Origin: Bacillus multifaciens
GTDB taxonomy: Bacteria > Bacillota > Bacilli > Bacillales > Bacillaceae_G
Direction: 5' to 3'
DNA length: 58,664 nt
Assembly (NCBI RefSeq): GCF_030756675.1
Contig: NZ_JAVBXD010000033.1
Location: 1 to 58,664 of the forward strand
Part shown: positions 1 to 9,279 of the stretch, piece after piece
Numbering within the stretch: the first letter of the stretch is position 1
How the letters are laid out: the number at the start of each line of letters is the position of its first letter
Notes under the pieces: model-generated
Database searches by the model: none
What the model was told of the DNA's origin: nothing
The model's input: only the letters and a program-made list of their open reading frames with translations
Made by a program: the position numbers and the translations under genes

Positions 1-206
1 CTATATAAATCAATTTTAATTTTTCGACATATAAGTTGCTGTTATGCAGACTGCAACACCACCTGTACTCGCTTTTTCCCTTTGTTTTAAAACATCGCAT
101 GTGGCAGGAAGAGGCCCTGACCGCTTCTATGCACGGTCAGATGCTCTCGTCCTCCTCTAAAAAGAAAGCGGTTTTTATGTCGGTTTTTTAATTTGGATAT
201 ATATAG
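1..206 (+). repeat. B. cereus-group intergenic repeat, copy 1
   Basis: First of 13 copies of a roughly 190-bp MITE-like repeat in this window. A full copy begins near TATATAAATCCATTTTAA, has a central palindromic block around GCATGGCCAGATGC, and ends with ATGTCGTTTTTT and TTTATATA, so its ends form terminal inverted repeats of about 30 bp. It resembles the bcr repeats of this group, but I cannot assign a bcr number without a comparison. Confidence 0.8.
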
Positions 207-390
207 ATAGACCATTCCATTTTAATCATTCAACATCTAAGTCGCTGCTATGCAGAACAAAACATGCCCGCTACTTGCTTTCTCCTTTTGTTTTAAACAT
301 TGCATGTGGCAGGAACTGGCCCTGATCGCTCCCATGTATGGCCAGATGCTCTCGTCCACCTAAAAAGGAGAAGGTTTTCAGTTATGTATG
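207..390 (+). repeat. Intergenic repeat, copy 2 (tandem with copy 1)
   Basis: Same family and orientation as copy 1, directly abutting it. The right terminal inverted repeat is degraded. The central block (GCATGTGGCAGGAA and GGCCAGATGCTCTCG) is clear. Confidence 0.75.
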
Positions 391-555
391 TTAAACAACA
401 AAGGCCTATCCCTGTTTGGAATAAGCCCGATATTGCAGTTTCAATTACTTGATTGTAAATACTCTATAAAACAATTTGTTTTTCAGCTTTAGCGTCAAAA
501 TAATGCAATTTATTCTTAATAATTTTAGCTTTGAAAGTTATCAGCTACAGTTGTT
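391..555. other. Gene-free spacer
   Basis: I see no gene, RNA or strong hairpin between the second repeat and the HAD gene. No convincing terminator is visible for the minus-strand operon that ends at 556. Confidence 0.4.
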
Positions 556-1260
556 TTATAAAATTGCGGCAATATCCTTCACGCTGTCTAAAATGTAATC
601 TGCTTCTTCTAAATCTTCCTTCCCGCTCGCACCTGACAGGACGCCGACCACTTTAATGTTGCTATTTCTTGCGAATCTAACGTCTGTTAATGTATCACCT
701 ACCATTAATACATCTTCTTCAGCCAGTGAAAATTTCTCTTTAAATATATGATAAAAATCATTTTCTGGTTTTGTTTTATTGACGCCATCATCTGCACCTA
801 AAAAATCCACATAATCATATAATCCGGTCATTTTAAGGGAATGAACAGCTGCATCAACGTCGTCCGCTGTCACAATCCCAATAACATATTCATGATCTTT
901 TAAATATTGTAATGTTTCCTTTGCCCCTTCCACTTCTGTAAAGACAAGATCATCTGCTGTAGAGTGTTTTTTGAATAATGCACATACATCATGAATAAAG
1001 TTCTCTTTACTTACATTTTGATTTTCTAGTAACGAAAACCATGCAGCCGCAATAAAGTAATTTGTTCGGCAAGCTAGCAAACTCGTACTCTCAAAATCGT
1101 TTTCACTCATACCAATAATCTTCAAGTATTCATCTCGCTTATTTTTTTCGTTTGGGTACATTTGAAAGATATCATCTAAAACACGATGAACGATTTTGTA
1201 CCAAACAGAATCTAACTGGATTAGTGTTCCATCTTTATCAAAAATGATTGCTTTATTCAT
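556..1260 (-). CDS. HAD-superfamily hydrolase (phosphatase)
   Basis: A 234-residue haloacid dehalogenase-type phosphohydrolase. Motif I is IIFDKDGTL at residues 5-13, with both catalytic aspartates. Motif II is probably IGIVTADD, the lysine of motif III lies in NKTKPE, and motif IV is MVGDTLTDVRFARN. The helical cap after motif I fits the phosphoglycolate phosphatase-like (Gph/PpaX) subgroup. The substrate cannot be read from sequence. GGAGG lies 5 nt before the ATG. It is the last gene of the minus-strand molybdoenzyme operon, 35 nt after the MobA-like gene, so co-transcription is likely, but no role in cofactor chemistry follows from that alone. Confidence 0.85.
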   Translation of the reverse strand: MNKAIIFDKDGTLIQLDSVWYKIVHRVLDDIFQMYPNEKNKRDEYLKIIGMSENDFESTSLLACRTNYFIAAAWFSLLENQNVSKENFIHDVCALFKKHSTADDLVFTEVEGAKETLQYLKDHEYVIGIVTADDVDAAVHSLKMTGLYDYVDFLGADDGVNKTKPENDFYHIFKEKFSLAEEDVLMVGDTLTDVRFARNSNIKVVGVLSGASGKEDLEEADYILDSVKDIAAIL

Positions 1261-1295
1261 TCTTACCTCCTAAACCTTCATATCATGTTTTCTTC

Positions 1296-1928
1296 TTACT
1301 TGTAACGTTGTGATGAATTGGGTTCATAAACCATCAAATATTGCAATAGTTCCTTATAATCACTCCAACTATCCACATCATAAAAAAGAGCCGGTTCTTC
1401 ATACGATATCGTTATCCCCTTTACACATGACTTTTGAAAAATAGCACGAGCTCCTTGATCGCCTTCTAATGTTTGTAAGATAGGAAATGTTTTCTTTGCA
1501 AACAAAACAGGCGGTCTTACAATGCCGCGATGCTTTGCTGCGACATAATAGACCGTTTTATGTTGCTTATAACAATCTATTAATTCATTAATTATCGCTG
1601 TTTTAATAAAGGGTTGATCGGCAAGTAAAACAACAATCCCATCCGCTTTCATATCCATTGCTTTCTTCACACCGCAGCGCAGTGAATATGATTGTCCTTG
1701 AATAGAATCAACACAAGGAAGAATGTGTACGTTCTTTTGTCGTAATGATTGCAGGGCCCAGCTCGCATCATTTGTGACAATAATCATACCTGCGAGGTTG
1801 GAAGACAAAGCTGTTTGGAGGGCTGCATTACCAAGTGGTTCATGATGGAAAGGAAGAGAAAGTTTATGAATTCCTGGTCCCATTCGTCTACTATTTCCCG
1901 CTGCTAAGTATACACCAATGATTTTCAT
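1296..1928 (-). CDS. MobA-like nucleotidyltransferase (PucB/MocA type)
   Basis: A 210-residue NTP transferase-like protein. The N-terminus GVYLAAGNSRRMG is the nucleotide-binding signature of the MobA/MocA fold, and VVLLADQPFI is the metal-binding aspartate region. Family members attach CMP or GMP to molybdopterin to make the dinucleotide form used by molybdenum hydroxylases. B. subtilis PucB is the counterpart in xanthine dehydrogenase maturation. The start codon overlaps the stop of the XdhC-like gene by 4 nt (ATGA), which indicates translational coupling. The pathway role is inferred from family and context. CMP versus GMP specificity is not visible. Confidence 0.85.
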   Translation of the reverse strand: MKIIGVYLAAGNSRRMGPGIHKLSLPFHHEPLGNAALQTALSSNLAGMIIVTNDASWALQSLRQKNVHILPCVDSIQGQSYSLRCGVKKAMDMKADGIVVLLADQPFIKTAIINELIDCYKQHKTVYYVAAKHRGIVRPPVLFAKKTFPILQTLEGDQGARAIFQKSCVKGITISYEEPALFYDVDSWSDYKELLQYLMVYEPNSSQRYK

Positions 1929-2887
1929 CTCACTTCCCCCCGCAATTCCCCGATAATTTCAGCCATGATGCTAATGGAAATTTCACTTGGACCTTGTGCA
2001 CCAATTGAAATTCCAACAGGAAAATGAAGATGATGAGGGATTAGTTTCCCCTCTAATAAGCGCTCCGTACGATGACGAGGGCCTAAAATACCGATATAAC
2101 GAACACTTTTTTCTAATAAGAGCGACAGTAATTGCCGATCTTTTTCAAAGTGATGCGTCATAATGACAAGAAAATCACTTGGATGTAAGAAAAGGTTTTT
2201 AATCATTTCTACAGGAAACCCAACTACACATTCATCAGCATTTGGAAATTGATCAGTATTACATAGGCCTTCCCGCCAGTCGCAAACTGTTACAAAGAAG
2301 CTCGTTTCCTTCGCAAAACGAACGAGTGGCTTGGCATCTTCTCCTGCTCCAAAAATAAACAGGCGGGGCTTCGGTATAAAATGTTGGCTATAATATGCAT
2401 CTTGTAATCCATTTTTCAAGCCAGTTACCTTCGGAATGGCCCCTTCCCAATTCCCAAGTATATTGCCATTATTATACAGAAGTACAGTTTGCCCTAACGA
2501 AAGGTTTTTCACCACCCAAGCGGAGGAACCATTAGCAAGGTGAATATATAAGTCTTGTAAAATCGCTTTATAGGTATCATCTATATGTTCCACTAATACA
2601 TGAATAACACCATTACATCCTACTCCCCAAGACAAATCATCTTCTGCTTTCGTGTTAAATGTATGAATCGCCCACGTTTTATGTTCCATAACATCTGCAG
2701 CATAGTAGAACAGTTCTTCTTCAATGCACCCTGCACTTAACATTCCCACTTTTGTACCATCTTCTTGAAACAGCATCATCGTTCCTTCTTTTCGATATGC
2801 CGATCCTTCAACATGAATAATTGTCGCTAACGCACAGCGTGTCTCACAACATAACAACGCTTCTAATACATCATATACGGAAGTCAT
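1925..2887 (-). CDS. XdhC/CoxI family maturation factor (PucA-like)
   Basis: A 320-residue XdhC-type protein. The N-terminal domain has ALATIIHVEGSAYRKEG and the family signature SAGCIEEEL. The C-terminal domain is Rossmann-like with FIFGAGEDAKPL and YIGILGPRHRTERL. XdhC proteins bind molybdenum cofactor, protect its sulfurated form and insert it into xanthine dehydrogenase-type enzymes. The length is normal for the family. It overlaps its neighbours by 4 nt on both sides, so it belongs to the same transcript as the hydroxylase subunits it presumably serves. Confidence 0.88.
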   Translation of the reverse strand: MTSVYDVLEALLCCETRCALATIIHVEGSAYRKEGTMMLFQEDGTKVGMLSAGCIEEELFYYAADVMEHKTWAIHTFNTKAEDDLSWGVGCNGVIHVLVEHIDDTYKAILQDLYIHLANGSSAWVVKNLSLGQTVLLYNNGNILGNWEGAIPKVTGLKNGLQDAYYSQHFIPKPRLFIFGAGEDAKPLVRFAKETSFFVTVCDWREGLCNTDQFPNADECVVGFPVEMIKNLFLHPSDFLVIMTHHFEKDRQLLSLLLEKSVRYIGILGPRHRTERLLEGKLIPHHLHFPVGISIGAQGPSEISISIMAEIIGELRGEVR

Positions 2888-3354
2888 TTTGAATCCCCTC
2901 GCTGCTTTTGTAATACAGACTTTACAGCTTCTTCAATCTCTTGATAACTCGTGCAACGGCAAATGTTAGAACTTAACCATTCTTCGATGACGCGATCATC
3001 TGCATCAGGCCTTTGTGACACAAGTCCTTGGCAATTCATAATAAATCCCGGTGTACAGTATCCGCATTGGAAAGCCCATTTTTCTTCAAAGGCTTGTTGA
3101 ATCGGAGCTGATTGTAACCCCTCAATCGTTGTAATTTGCTTTCCAATCGCTTCAACAGCTAACATAATACAAGACTTAATTGGTGTCCCTTCAACAAGAA
3201 CAGTACAAGCACCGCAATCACCATTTTCACAGCCTGGCTTTGCTCCGGTTAAATCCAATTCATGACGTAATATATGTAATAGTGTATCAGCCATTCTTCC
3301 AACTACCTCTCGCGTTTCTCCATTGACATCCAAAATGAGCTGCACGTTCCTCAT
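2884..3354 (-). CDS. Xanthine dehydrogenase-type 2Fe-2S subunit (PucE-like)
   Basis: A 156-residue small subunit of a molybdenum hydroxylase. The plant-type 2Fe-2S domain has GCENGDCGACTV with a further cysteine in PIKSCIM. The C-terminal 2Fe-2S helical domain has FQCGYCTPGF and SSNICRCTSYQ. All eight cluster cysteines are present, so it should pass electrons from the molybdenum site to the FAD subunit. The ATG overlaps the stop of the FAD subunit gene (ATGA). The length is typical of XdhC, CoxS and PucE type subunits. Confidence 0.92.
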   Translation of the reverse strand: MRNVQLILDVNGETREVVGRMADTLLHILRHELDLTGAKPGCENGDCGACTVLVEGTPIKSCIMLAVEAIGKQITTIEGLQSAPIQQAFEEKWAFQCGYCTPGFIMNCQGLVSQRPDADDRVIEEWLSSNICRCTSYQEIEEAVKSVLQKQRGDSK

Positions 3355-4193
3355 TCTTCTTCCTCCTCTGCAAAATTTCGCAATAGATCTTGCAGTACAG
3401 ATTGAAATACAAATGTCCGATAAGCACGCGAACCTCTTATATCATCTAATATAGGAGCAGGAATATGGGTTAAAGCGCGTTCAATTCTTTCCTCAAATGG
3501 AATACGCTTATTATTTAAATCTACTTCCATCCGAAATGAACGAAATGGAAAAGCACATAAACCGCTGCACGCCATTCGAATTTCGTCATCATATTTAATC
3601 CCCGCAACCGTTACGAGAGGATAATCAATTTTTTCTAGTTGGCGTTTCTTCACGCTATAATACGGTGCTGTCACATATCGCAGCTCTGTAATCATTTGTA
3701 CAAGAAACTCACCCTTTTGTAATTGTAATTTTTCCACAAAAGCTTGATGAGCAGATACATAGCGAATCCCCTCTATTCCTGCAATGACAAATGTACTATC
3801 AGCTAGTAAAAAAGGCAGAACAGCCTCCTTATATCGAATCCTTCCCGCAACATTTCCACCAATCGTAATTTTATTTCTTGCTGTGCGATCTGCGGCTCGG
3901 CCAGCGGTTTCCCCAAGGAGCGGAAATACTTTTGCATCTTGAACATTTGTTATCGTTAATGTTGCACCAAGTAAAAGTTTGTCGTCCTTCCATTCACAAA
4001 CATTACATTCCGGAATATCTTTTATATCAATAACAGCTTTCGTTCGAATGCGCTGTGAGCGTCCCATTGTAATAATTTCTGTGCCGCCTCCGTAGTAGAG
4101 CGGCTTCTTTCCCTCTTGATCTAGCTGATGAAATAACCGAATTGCCTCTTGAATAGAATCCGGACGATAATACTCAAAATCAAATGGTATCAT
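3351..4193 (-). CDS. Xanthine dehydrogenase-type FAD subunit (PucC-like)
   Basis: A FAD_binding_5 (CoxM) subunit of 280 residues when started at the ATG at 4193. That start overlaps the molybdenum subunit stop by 4 nt, as at the other junctions, and follows an AAGGGG-type site. An in-frame upstream ATG at 4226 lies inside the previous gene and is less likely. FAD-binding segments are YYGGGTEIIT near the N-terminus and RTARNKITIGGNVAGRI, corresponding to the family's TIGGN motif. It is expected to accept electrons from the 2Fe-2S subunit and pass them to NAD or another acceptor. Confidence 0.88.
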   Translation of the reverse strand: MIPFDFEYYRPDSIQEAIRLFHQLDQEGKKPLYYGGGTEIITMGRSQRIRTKAVIDIKDIPECNVCEWKDDKLLLGATLTITNVQDAKVFPLLGETAGRAADRTARNKITIGGNVAGRIRYKEAVLPFLLADSTFVIAGIEGIRYVSAHQAFVEKLQLQKGEFLVQMITELRYVTAPYYSVKKRQLEKIDYPLVTVAGIKYDDEIRMACSGLCAFPFRSFRMEVDLNNKRIPFEERIERALTHIPAPILDDIRGSRAYRTFVFQSVLQDLLRNFAEEEEE

Positions 4194-6529
4194 TCCATCC
4201 CTTCCCCTTTTTGCGTCTCTTTCCAAATTAATTCCGGCGTAAGCGGTAAATTTCGCAATGAAATACCAGTTGCAATGGATAAGCCATTCGCTAGAGCTGC
4301 CGGCATGCCAATAATTCCATGCTCCCCAAGTCCTCTTGAACCAAATGCGGCTTCTTTATGTGGTACTTCTACAAAATCGACAATATATTTTGGTTGTTGC
4401 CCGTAATGGATGACTTTATAAGAACGAAACTGATGATTCAAATTTCTTCCTTTCGCATCATAATGAAATGTTTCTCGCGTTGCAAAACTGAGCCCCATAC
4501 TCATGGCTCCCATAATTTGCGTCTCTGCTCCTTTTTTATTTAAAATGGTTCCTGCATCTGCAACTGTTACAGCATTCAACAATCGGTATGTATAATCTTT
4601 AGGGTTAAACTCCACTTCTACCGCTTGTGCTCCTACTCCCCATTCCGGTCCTTGTTTCCCTTTCCCTGTCTCATAATCAATGTCTGTAATTCCTTCCATT
4701 ACGTAACTCCCTCTTCCTACCACTTCTGTTCCTTTTACATTCCCACTTGCATCTACATACCCAAGTGCAATTTTAGAAAAAGGTACATGCAGATTCGGAT
4801 TCGTTTTGACATAGACTTCTTTTCCTGCAATCTCTAATTCTTCTGCCGGGTACCCAAGTAAATTTGAAGCCGTTTGGCAGAGCTGCCTCATTGCGTCTTC
4901 TGCCGCCATTACAACCGCATTTCCAACAAGGAGTGTTGTTCGGCTCGCAGCTGTTTTCCAATGCTTTGGAGAAACTTGTGTATTAACTTCCATCATGACA
5001 TGCACATCATCAACATTCATGTTCATTTTCTCCGCAACCATTTGCGTTAGCACTGTTTTTGTTTCTTGCCCAATTTCAACAGCGCCGCAATTAATATTGA
5101 CACTACCATCACCGTTAAAGGTTAACACAGCACCTGCTCCGGCATGTTTTGGTGTAGTCGAATTTTTCCAGAAACAGCTAACCCCTTTTGCACGTACCAT
5201 GCCATTAGATAAAATCACTTTCTTTCCCTCTTCCCAATTAATAAGCGATTGTAACTTCTGTAAGCACGCCACTACATCTCCCGTATTACTCGGTGTGACA
5301 GGCACTTGTGTCGGCGTTGTATCTCCTGGTCTAATAGCATTTTTCAGACGAAACATAAGCGGACACATCCCTAACTTCTTCGCAAGCATATCAATCATTC
5401 GTTCCATTACAAACGTATACTCCGAATGTCCAAACCCTCTAAACGACGTTGCATATGTATGGTTTGTATACATACCAAGCGAATCACACCATACGTTTTC
5501 GATCGCATATGGACCTGTGCAGTCCAGTCCAGCTGCCTTACTCATCGTTACCGCTCGATCGGCATAAGCACCACCGTCAAATAAATATAAAATTTCGGCT
5601 GCTTGCAGCTTTCCATCTTTTGTACACCCTAGCTTTACTTTTGCTTGTAAACCGATATGAACAGGAGATGTTATAAAATCTTCCTCTCTACTATTTCGAA
5701 GAGTAACCCGTCTTCCCCCGGCCGATTTTGAAGCAATATATGCTAAAAATTCAAGCTGCACCGCTGTTTTCCCACCATATGCGCCCCCGACTAACGGCAC
5801 ATGTACAATAACTTTCCCTTCATCAATTTGAAACGCTTCGCTTAACTGCCTCTTTATTTCAAAAGGAGCCTGTGAGGTAGAATGAACAATTACATCTCCG
5901 TTCGGCTTCATTTCTACCCTCGCGCACCGTGTTTCCATTGCCGCATGATCAGATTGCCGAAAAGAAAATGTTTCACAGGCAATAAAATCACTGTTCGCAA
6001 ATCCTTTTTCAATATCACCTTTACGAATTTTCGTCCGATTTGCGATATTTGTATGCGGCTTTGGGTATACTTTCTCTTCTAATTTATATTGTTCCACATG
6101 CTCGTGGACTAATATGTTCGTTTCATTATAGGCTTGTAAAGGGGAACGAATAACCGGGAGTTCTTCATACAAAACACGGATTCGTGCTGTTGCCTCTTTT
6201 GCAATCGCTTCAGTATCCGCTACAACAAGCGCAACCGGTTCACCAAAATACCGTACTTTTTCAAAGGCTAACGGAGGACGATCAACGATGCTTGAACCGA
6301 CGAGAATGGGATAATCTGCTCCCGTTACCACAGCGTGTACGCCTTGTACTTTTTGCGCTTCACGAATATTTATACTCTTAATATAAGCATGCGCATATGG
6401 ACTCGTAAGCAGTTTCGCATATAGCGTACCAATCTCTATTTCATCATTGATATACTTCGCTCTCCCCGTTACTTTATCAGCGCTTTCTTTCCGCTTCACA
6501 CTTTTTCCTATGACTCGATACCGTTCCAT
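4190..6529 (-). CDS. Xanthine dehydrogenase-type molybdopterin subunit (PucD-like)
   Basis: A 779-residue catalytic subunit of the xanthine oxidase family. The N-terminal a/b hammerhead domain (KVTGRAKYINDE) is followed by the molybdopterin-binding domains. Visible motifs are VGGAYGGKT, SFRGFGHSEYTFVMER, GAVEIGQETKT and the C-terminal GSRGLGEHG, whose glutamate is the likely catalytic base. GGAGG precedes the ATG at a good distance. It is the first gene of the five-gene set, equivalent in content to the B. subtilis pucA-E set but with the molybdenum subunit first. The substrate could be xanthine or another N-heterocycle or aldehyde. The pocket residues do not let me decide. Confidence 0.88.
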   Translation of the reverse strand: MERYRVIGKSVKRKESADKVTGRAKYINDEIEIGTLYAKLLTSPYAHAYIKSINIREAQKVQGVHAVVTGADYPILVGSSIVDRPPLAFEKVRYFGEPVALVVADTEAIAKEATARIRVLYEELPVIRSPLQAYNETNILVHEHVEQYKLEEKVYPKPHTNIANRTKIRKGDIEKGFANSDFIACETFSFRQSDHAAMETRCARVEMKPNGDVIVHSTSQAPFEIKRQLSEAFQIDEGKVIVHVPLVGGAYGGKTAVQLEFLAYIASKSAGGRRVTLRNSREEDFITSPVHIGLQAKVKLGCTKDGKLQAAEILYLFDGGAYADRAVTMSKAAGLDCTGPYAIENVWCDSLGMYTNHTYATSFRGFGHSEYTFVMERMIDMLAKKLGMCPLMFRLKNAIRPGDTTPTQVPVTPSNTGDVVACLQKLQSLINWEEGKKVILSNGMVRAKGVSCFWKNSTTPKHAGAGAVLTFNGDGSVNINCGAVEIGQETKTVLTQMVAEKMNMNVDDVHVMMEVNTQVSPKHWKTAASRTTLLVGNAVVMAAEDAMRQLCQTASNLLGYPAEELEIAGKEVYVKTNPNLHVPFSKIALGYVDASGNVKGTEVVGRGSYVMEGITDIDYETGKGKQGPEWGVGAQAVEVEFNPKDYTYRLLNAVTVADAGTILNKKGAETQIMGAMSMGLSFATRETFHYDAKGRNLNHQFRSYKVIHYGQQPKYIVDFVEVPHKEAAFGSRGLGEHGIIGMPAALANGLSIATGISLRNLPLTPELIWKETQKGEGME

Positions 6530-6603
6530 TCCCGGCCTCCTTTGCTCTGCTCTTCTACCATCCTATTTACACCACTAACAATTTAGTACAGATCTCTCCA
6601 TAC

Positions 6604-6640
6604 AAAAAAATAGGCTACTAGCATTTAGCTAGCAGCCTAC
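6604..6640 (-). terminator. Terminator after the GDPD gene
   Basis: A 12-bp stem (TAGGCTACTAGC with GCTAGCAGCCTA, one mismatch) and a 5-nt loop. It is followed by seven T on the minus strand and lies just past the stop of the glycerophosphodiesterase gene. Confidence 0.85.
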
Positions 6641-6642
6641 TT

Positions 6643-8502
6643 TTACGGAAATAACTTTGCAAATAAGTCTTCGGTTGTTTCCGTAATTTTCTCAAACATA
6701 TCCGTTTCATTTTCCTCTTGCTCTTTGAGCATTTTAATCGTGGCTCTCGCATCTTCTGGATAGTCTGTAATAATTCCATCCACATTCAATTTATAATACT
6801 TCTTTAAGTTTTCCATATCATTTACAGTCCAGACGTAAATTGGTCTATTTAATTTACGAGCGGATTGTACTAAGCGCTTATTCAACATGTATTCTTCTGC
6901 TACATAAAAATCTGCTGGAACATTTTTTAAATTTGCTGCATTTGCATATAGGACATATCCTACTTTTATATCTGGATTTGCACGTTTAAATTCTTTAATA
7001 AGCGGGTAATGTAATGTTTGAATCACACATTGCTTTTCAAAATCATTTTTTTCAATGGTTTTTAAAACTTTCTTTACAAAATCCTTTTCATTTTCATTTC
7101 CATGGAGCTTCACTTCTATATTAAGCTTAATCTTTCCTTTTGCGAGTTTAATAATCTCATCAAGCGTACTAATTTTCCCTGAAAATCCATCTTGGCTGAG
7201 AGTAAGCTTTCGAAGTTCATCCATCGTTAATTCTGACACTTGTACATTTGCATTCGCAAGACGCTTTAGTTTCAAATCGTGTATAACGGCCAACTCGCCA
7301 TCTTTCGTTTGCAATACATCAATCTCGGCATAATCCGCTTTCGCATCAATAGCTCCTTGGACCGACTCTTTTGTGTTCTCCACTCCTTTAGATACGTAAC
7401 CACGATGTGCCATAATAATCGGTTCTTTATAAGAATTCGTAATAAACGTTACAATAAAAGCCAAAACCATTCCAATTACAACAACCCCGCCAAGATATAC
7501 ACCAATAAATTTCAATCGATGTTTCTGAAAGAAGCATTTCTCCACTTTTGTTTTCGAATAGTCAAGACCCTCTTCTACTAAAACAGCTTCAACGGGAACC
7601 TTCTGTAAATATAGTCTTGTCAGCGCCATAATATAAAACGGCGTAACAATAAAGCTAAATATATACAATGCACTCGTTACAAAGACAGATATAGTCGATT
7701 GTGCTAATAAAGCAAATGTTCCTTCTGGATTTGTAAATTCATAGACCCCAAGCAGTAACAATAAATAAACACCTGTAAAAAGTAGAAAGGCGACGCCTAT
7801 AGAAATAAAGAATCCCACTAAAAAGAACAGGACTTTCAAAAAGTTTTCTTTTACTAACCTTGCACTTTGACGAGCAGCTACGCGAAACGGCTTTTCTTCT
7901 AAAACAATGATGGGTAAAACAAAAATCCACCGAAGATTGAAATAGGCAACTACGCCGAAAAAGGTATAATATCCAACTTGTCCCATTGTTGTTTTCAGTA
8001 ATTCGCCTGAAATAAAATTAGGAATCTGAATTTCAGGAAGAAGTGCAGATTTATAACCGATGCTTAAAAGAGGGAGTAAAACCACTACATACAAAATAAA
8101 TCCTGGTAAGCAATATGTGAAAAAAGAAGGTAAATACGTTACCGTTTTATATAAGATTGGACGCAGTCTCACCTTTTGGCGTTTATGGGCAAAATACGAA
8201 ATAATAATAAGTACTGCAAATTCAATAAAAATAAGAAAAAGTGCTAGCATAGATAAAATGAAAATAGCTGCAATTCCGTACGGTGTTTTAAAAAACGCAA
8301 GTAATTCATCATTTGTCGCATTTGCATATCCACCCCAGTATAATAGCTTATTAAAAATAATACCGAATAGCGGGATAAAAACAATTGCGGCTAGGAGCTT
8401 ATACATGAGTTGAAACGATAATACATTTCCAAAGGCAAATCTTACTGTCTGAAAGGAATGTCTCATTACCCCTGGTATAGATAGTTTTTTACGGTGTAGC
8501 AT
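6643..8502 (-). CDS. Membrane-anchored glycerophosphodiester phosphodiesterase
   Basis: Cleaves glycerophosphodiesters to glycerol-3-phosphate and an alcohol. The first ~340 residues form a multi-helix membrane domain with at least six hydrophobic stretches (the GDPD membrane domain). The C-terminal ~250 residues are a GDPD TIM barrel with MAHRGYVSKGVENT, YAEIDVLQTKDG and VIHDLKLKRL, which carry the catalytic histidines and metal ligands. The end has VWTVNDME and DGIITDYPE. I start it at the ATG at 8502, preceded by GGAGGG. An in-frame ATG at 8514 has no ribosome binding site and overlaps that sequence. It is monocistronic, with repeat copy 3 directly upstream and its own terminator. Confidence 0.88.
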   Translation of the reverse strand: MLHRKKLSIPGVMRHSFQTVRFAFGNVLSFQLMYKLLAAIVFIPLFGIIFNKLLYWGGYANATNDELLAFFKTPYGIAAIFILSMLALFLIFIEFAVLIIISYFAHKRQKVRLRPILYKTVTYLPSFFTYCLPGFILYVVVLLPLLSIGYKSALLPEIQIPNFISGELLKTTMGQVGYYTFFGVVAYFNLRWIFVLPIIVLEEKPFRVAARQSARLVKENFLKVLFFLVGFFISIGVAFLLFTGVYLLLLLGVYEFTNPEGTFALLAQSTISVFVTSALYIFSFIVTPFYIMALTRLYLQKVPVEAVLVEEGLDYSKTKVEKCFFQKHRLKFIGVYLGGVVVIGMVLAFIVTFITNSYKEPIIMAHRGYVSKGVENTKESVQGAIDAKADYAEIDVLQTKDGELAVIHDLKLKRLANANVQVSELTMDELRKLTLSQDGFSGKISTLDEIIKLAKGKIKLNIEVKLHGNENEKDFVKKVLKTIEKNDFEKQCVIQTLHYPLIKEFKRANPDIKVGYVLYANAANLKNVPADFYVAEEYMLNKRLVQSARKLNRPIYVWTVNDMENLKKYYKLNVDGIITDYPEDARATIKMLKEQEENETDMFEKITETTEDLFAKLFP

Positions 8503-8520
8503 AAATCCCTCCATGTTCTA

Positions 8521-8697
8521 AAACTATATATAAGTTAAAAACAACATAAAGCCCCTGTTTTTGAGGGCGGCAAGAGCATCTGGCCGCGCATAGAAACGGC
8601 CAGGGCCTTTTCTACCACATGCAAGATTTAAGTGCAGGTCATATTGTATTCTGCATAGCAGTAACTTATATGTCGGAAAATGAAAATAGTTATATAT
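8521..8697 (-). repeat. Intergenic repeat, copy 3
   Basis: Reverse-orientation copy of the 190-bp repeat, recognised by GCAAGAGCATCTGGCC, GGGCCTTTTCT and ACTTATATGTCGGAAAA. It has an internal deletion where other copies have the AAACAAAAGGAGAAAGC block. Confidence 0.75.
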
Positions 8698-8741
8698 TAA
8701 AATTTCATCTCTTTCATCATAATATATTCTACTAAACATGT

Positions 8742-8777
8742 AAAAGAGCGATAGATTCTAAATCCACCGCTCTTTTT
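8742..8777 (-). terminator. Terminator after the formate dehydrogenase operon
   Basis: AAAGAGCG and CGCTCTTTT arms with an interrupted stem, followed by T residues on the minus strand, directly after the DUF1641 gene. Confidence 0.65.
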
Positions 8778-8781
8778 CTTA

Positions 8782-9267
8782 TTAGTTCTTCTTCTCTAGT
8801 TCTTGACCAAATGCTTTCAAAAAGTTAAACCCGAATGTAATCGCTCGGTTTATGTCTGGATCTCGTAATACTTTAAAGAAATCCATCACACCTGTTCTCT
8901 TGCCTTTTGCCAATTCATCTGTTGCATATTGTAAACCTGTAACTAAACTAGATGTGACTTGCTTCGTCACTTCTGGTTCTACTGAAGATAGCGCTTCTCC
9001 TGCACCCATCATATTATTTAATGCATTTTTTACTGGTTCACGGTTTAGTTGTTCAATCGCAATTTTCGAAACATCTTCTTTCGCTGCAAGTAAGCTCACT
9101 GCAGCATCTAACAAACCAGCTTTTTGAAGCTGTGCTAACAAATGAATCGTTTCTTCAATTGCCTGTTGGTTCTCTCCTAATTGTTGTAATAATTCTTCAG
9201 AAACTTGTTGCTTCTGTTGCTCCTCTGTTACAACCGTTTTTTGAATCATCGTAATTTCTTTTGCCAC
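8782..9267 (-). CDS. DUF1641 protein (YrhD-like), formate dehydrogenase partner
   Basis: A 161-residue, mostly helical protein of the DUF1641 family. The family core is recognisable in VEPEVTKQVTSSLVTGLQYA and VLRDPDINRAITFGFNFLKA. B. subtilis YrhD is the equivalent and also sits next to a formate dehydrogenase-like gene (yrhE). The molecular role is unknown, and an accessory role for the molybdoenzyme is inferred only from conserved linkage. The start is GTG at 9267 with AGGGGGCG upstream, 12 nt after the formate dehydrogenase stop. Confidence 0.8.
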   Translation of the reverse strand: MAKEITMIQKTVVTEEQQKQQVSEELLQQLGENQQAIEETIHLLAQLQKAGLLDAAVSLLAAKEDVSKIAIEQLNREPVKNALNNMMGAGEALSSVEPEVTKQVTSSLVTGLQYATDELAKGKRTGVMDFFKVLRDPDINRAITFGFNFLKAFGQELEKKN

Positions 9268-9279
9268 AATGCTCGCCCC

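Noticed and set aside
4149-6381. Plus-strand frames opposite the molybdenum hydroxylase gene
   Set aside because: They lie antisense to a clear enzyme gene, lack ribosome binding sites and show no family motifs.
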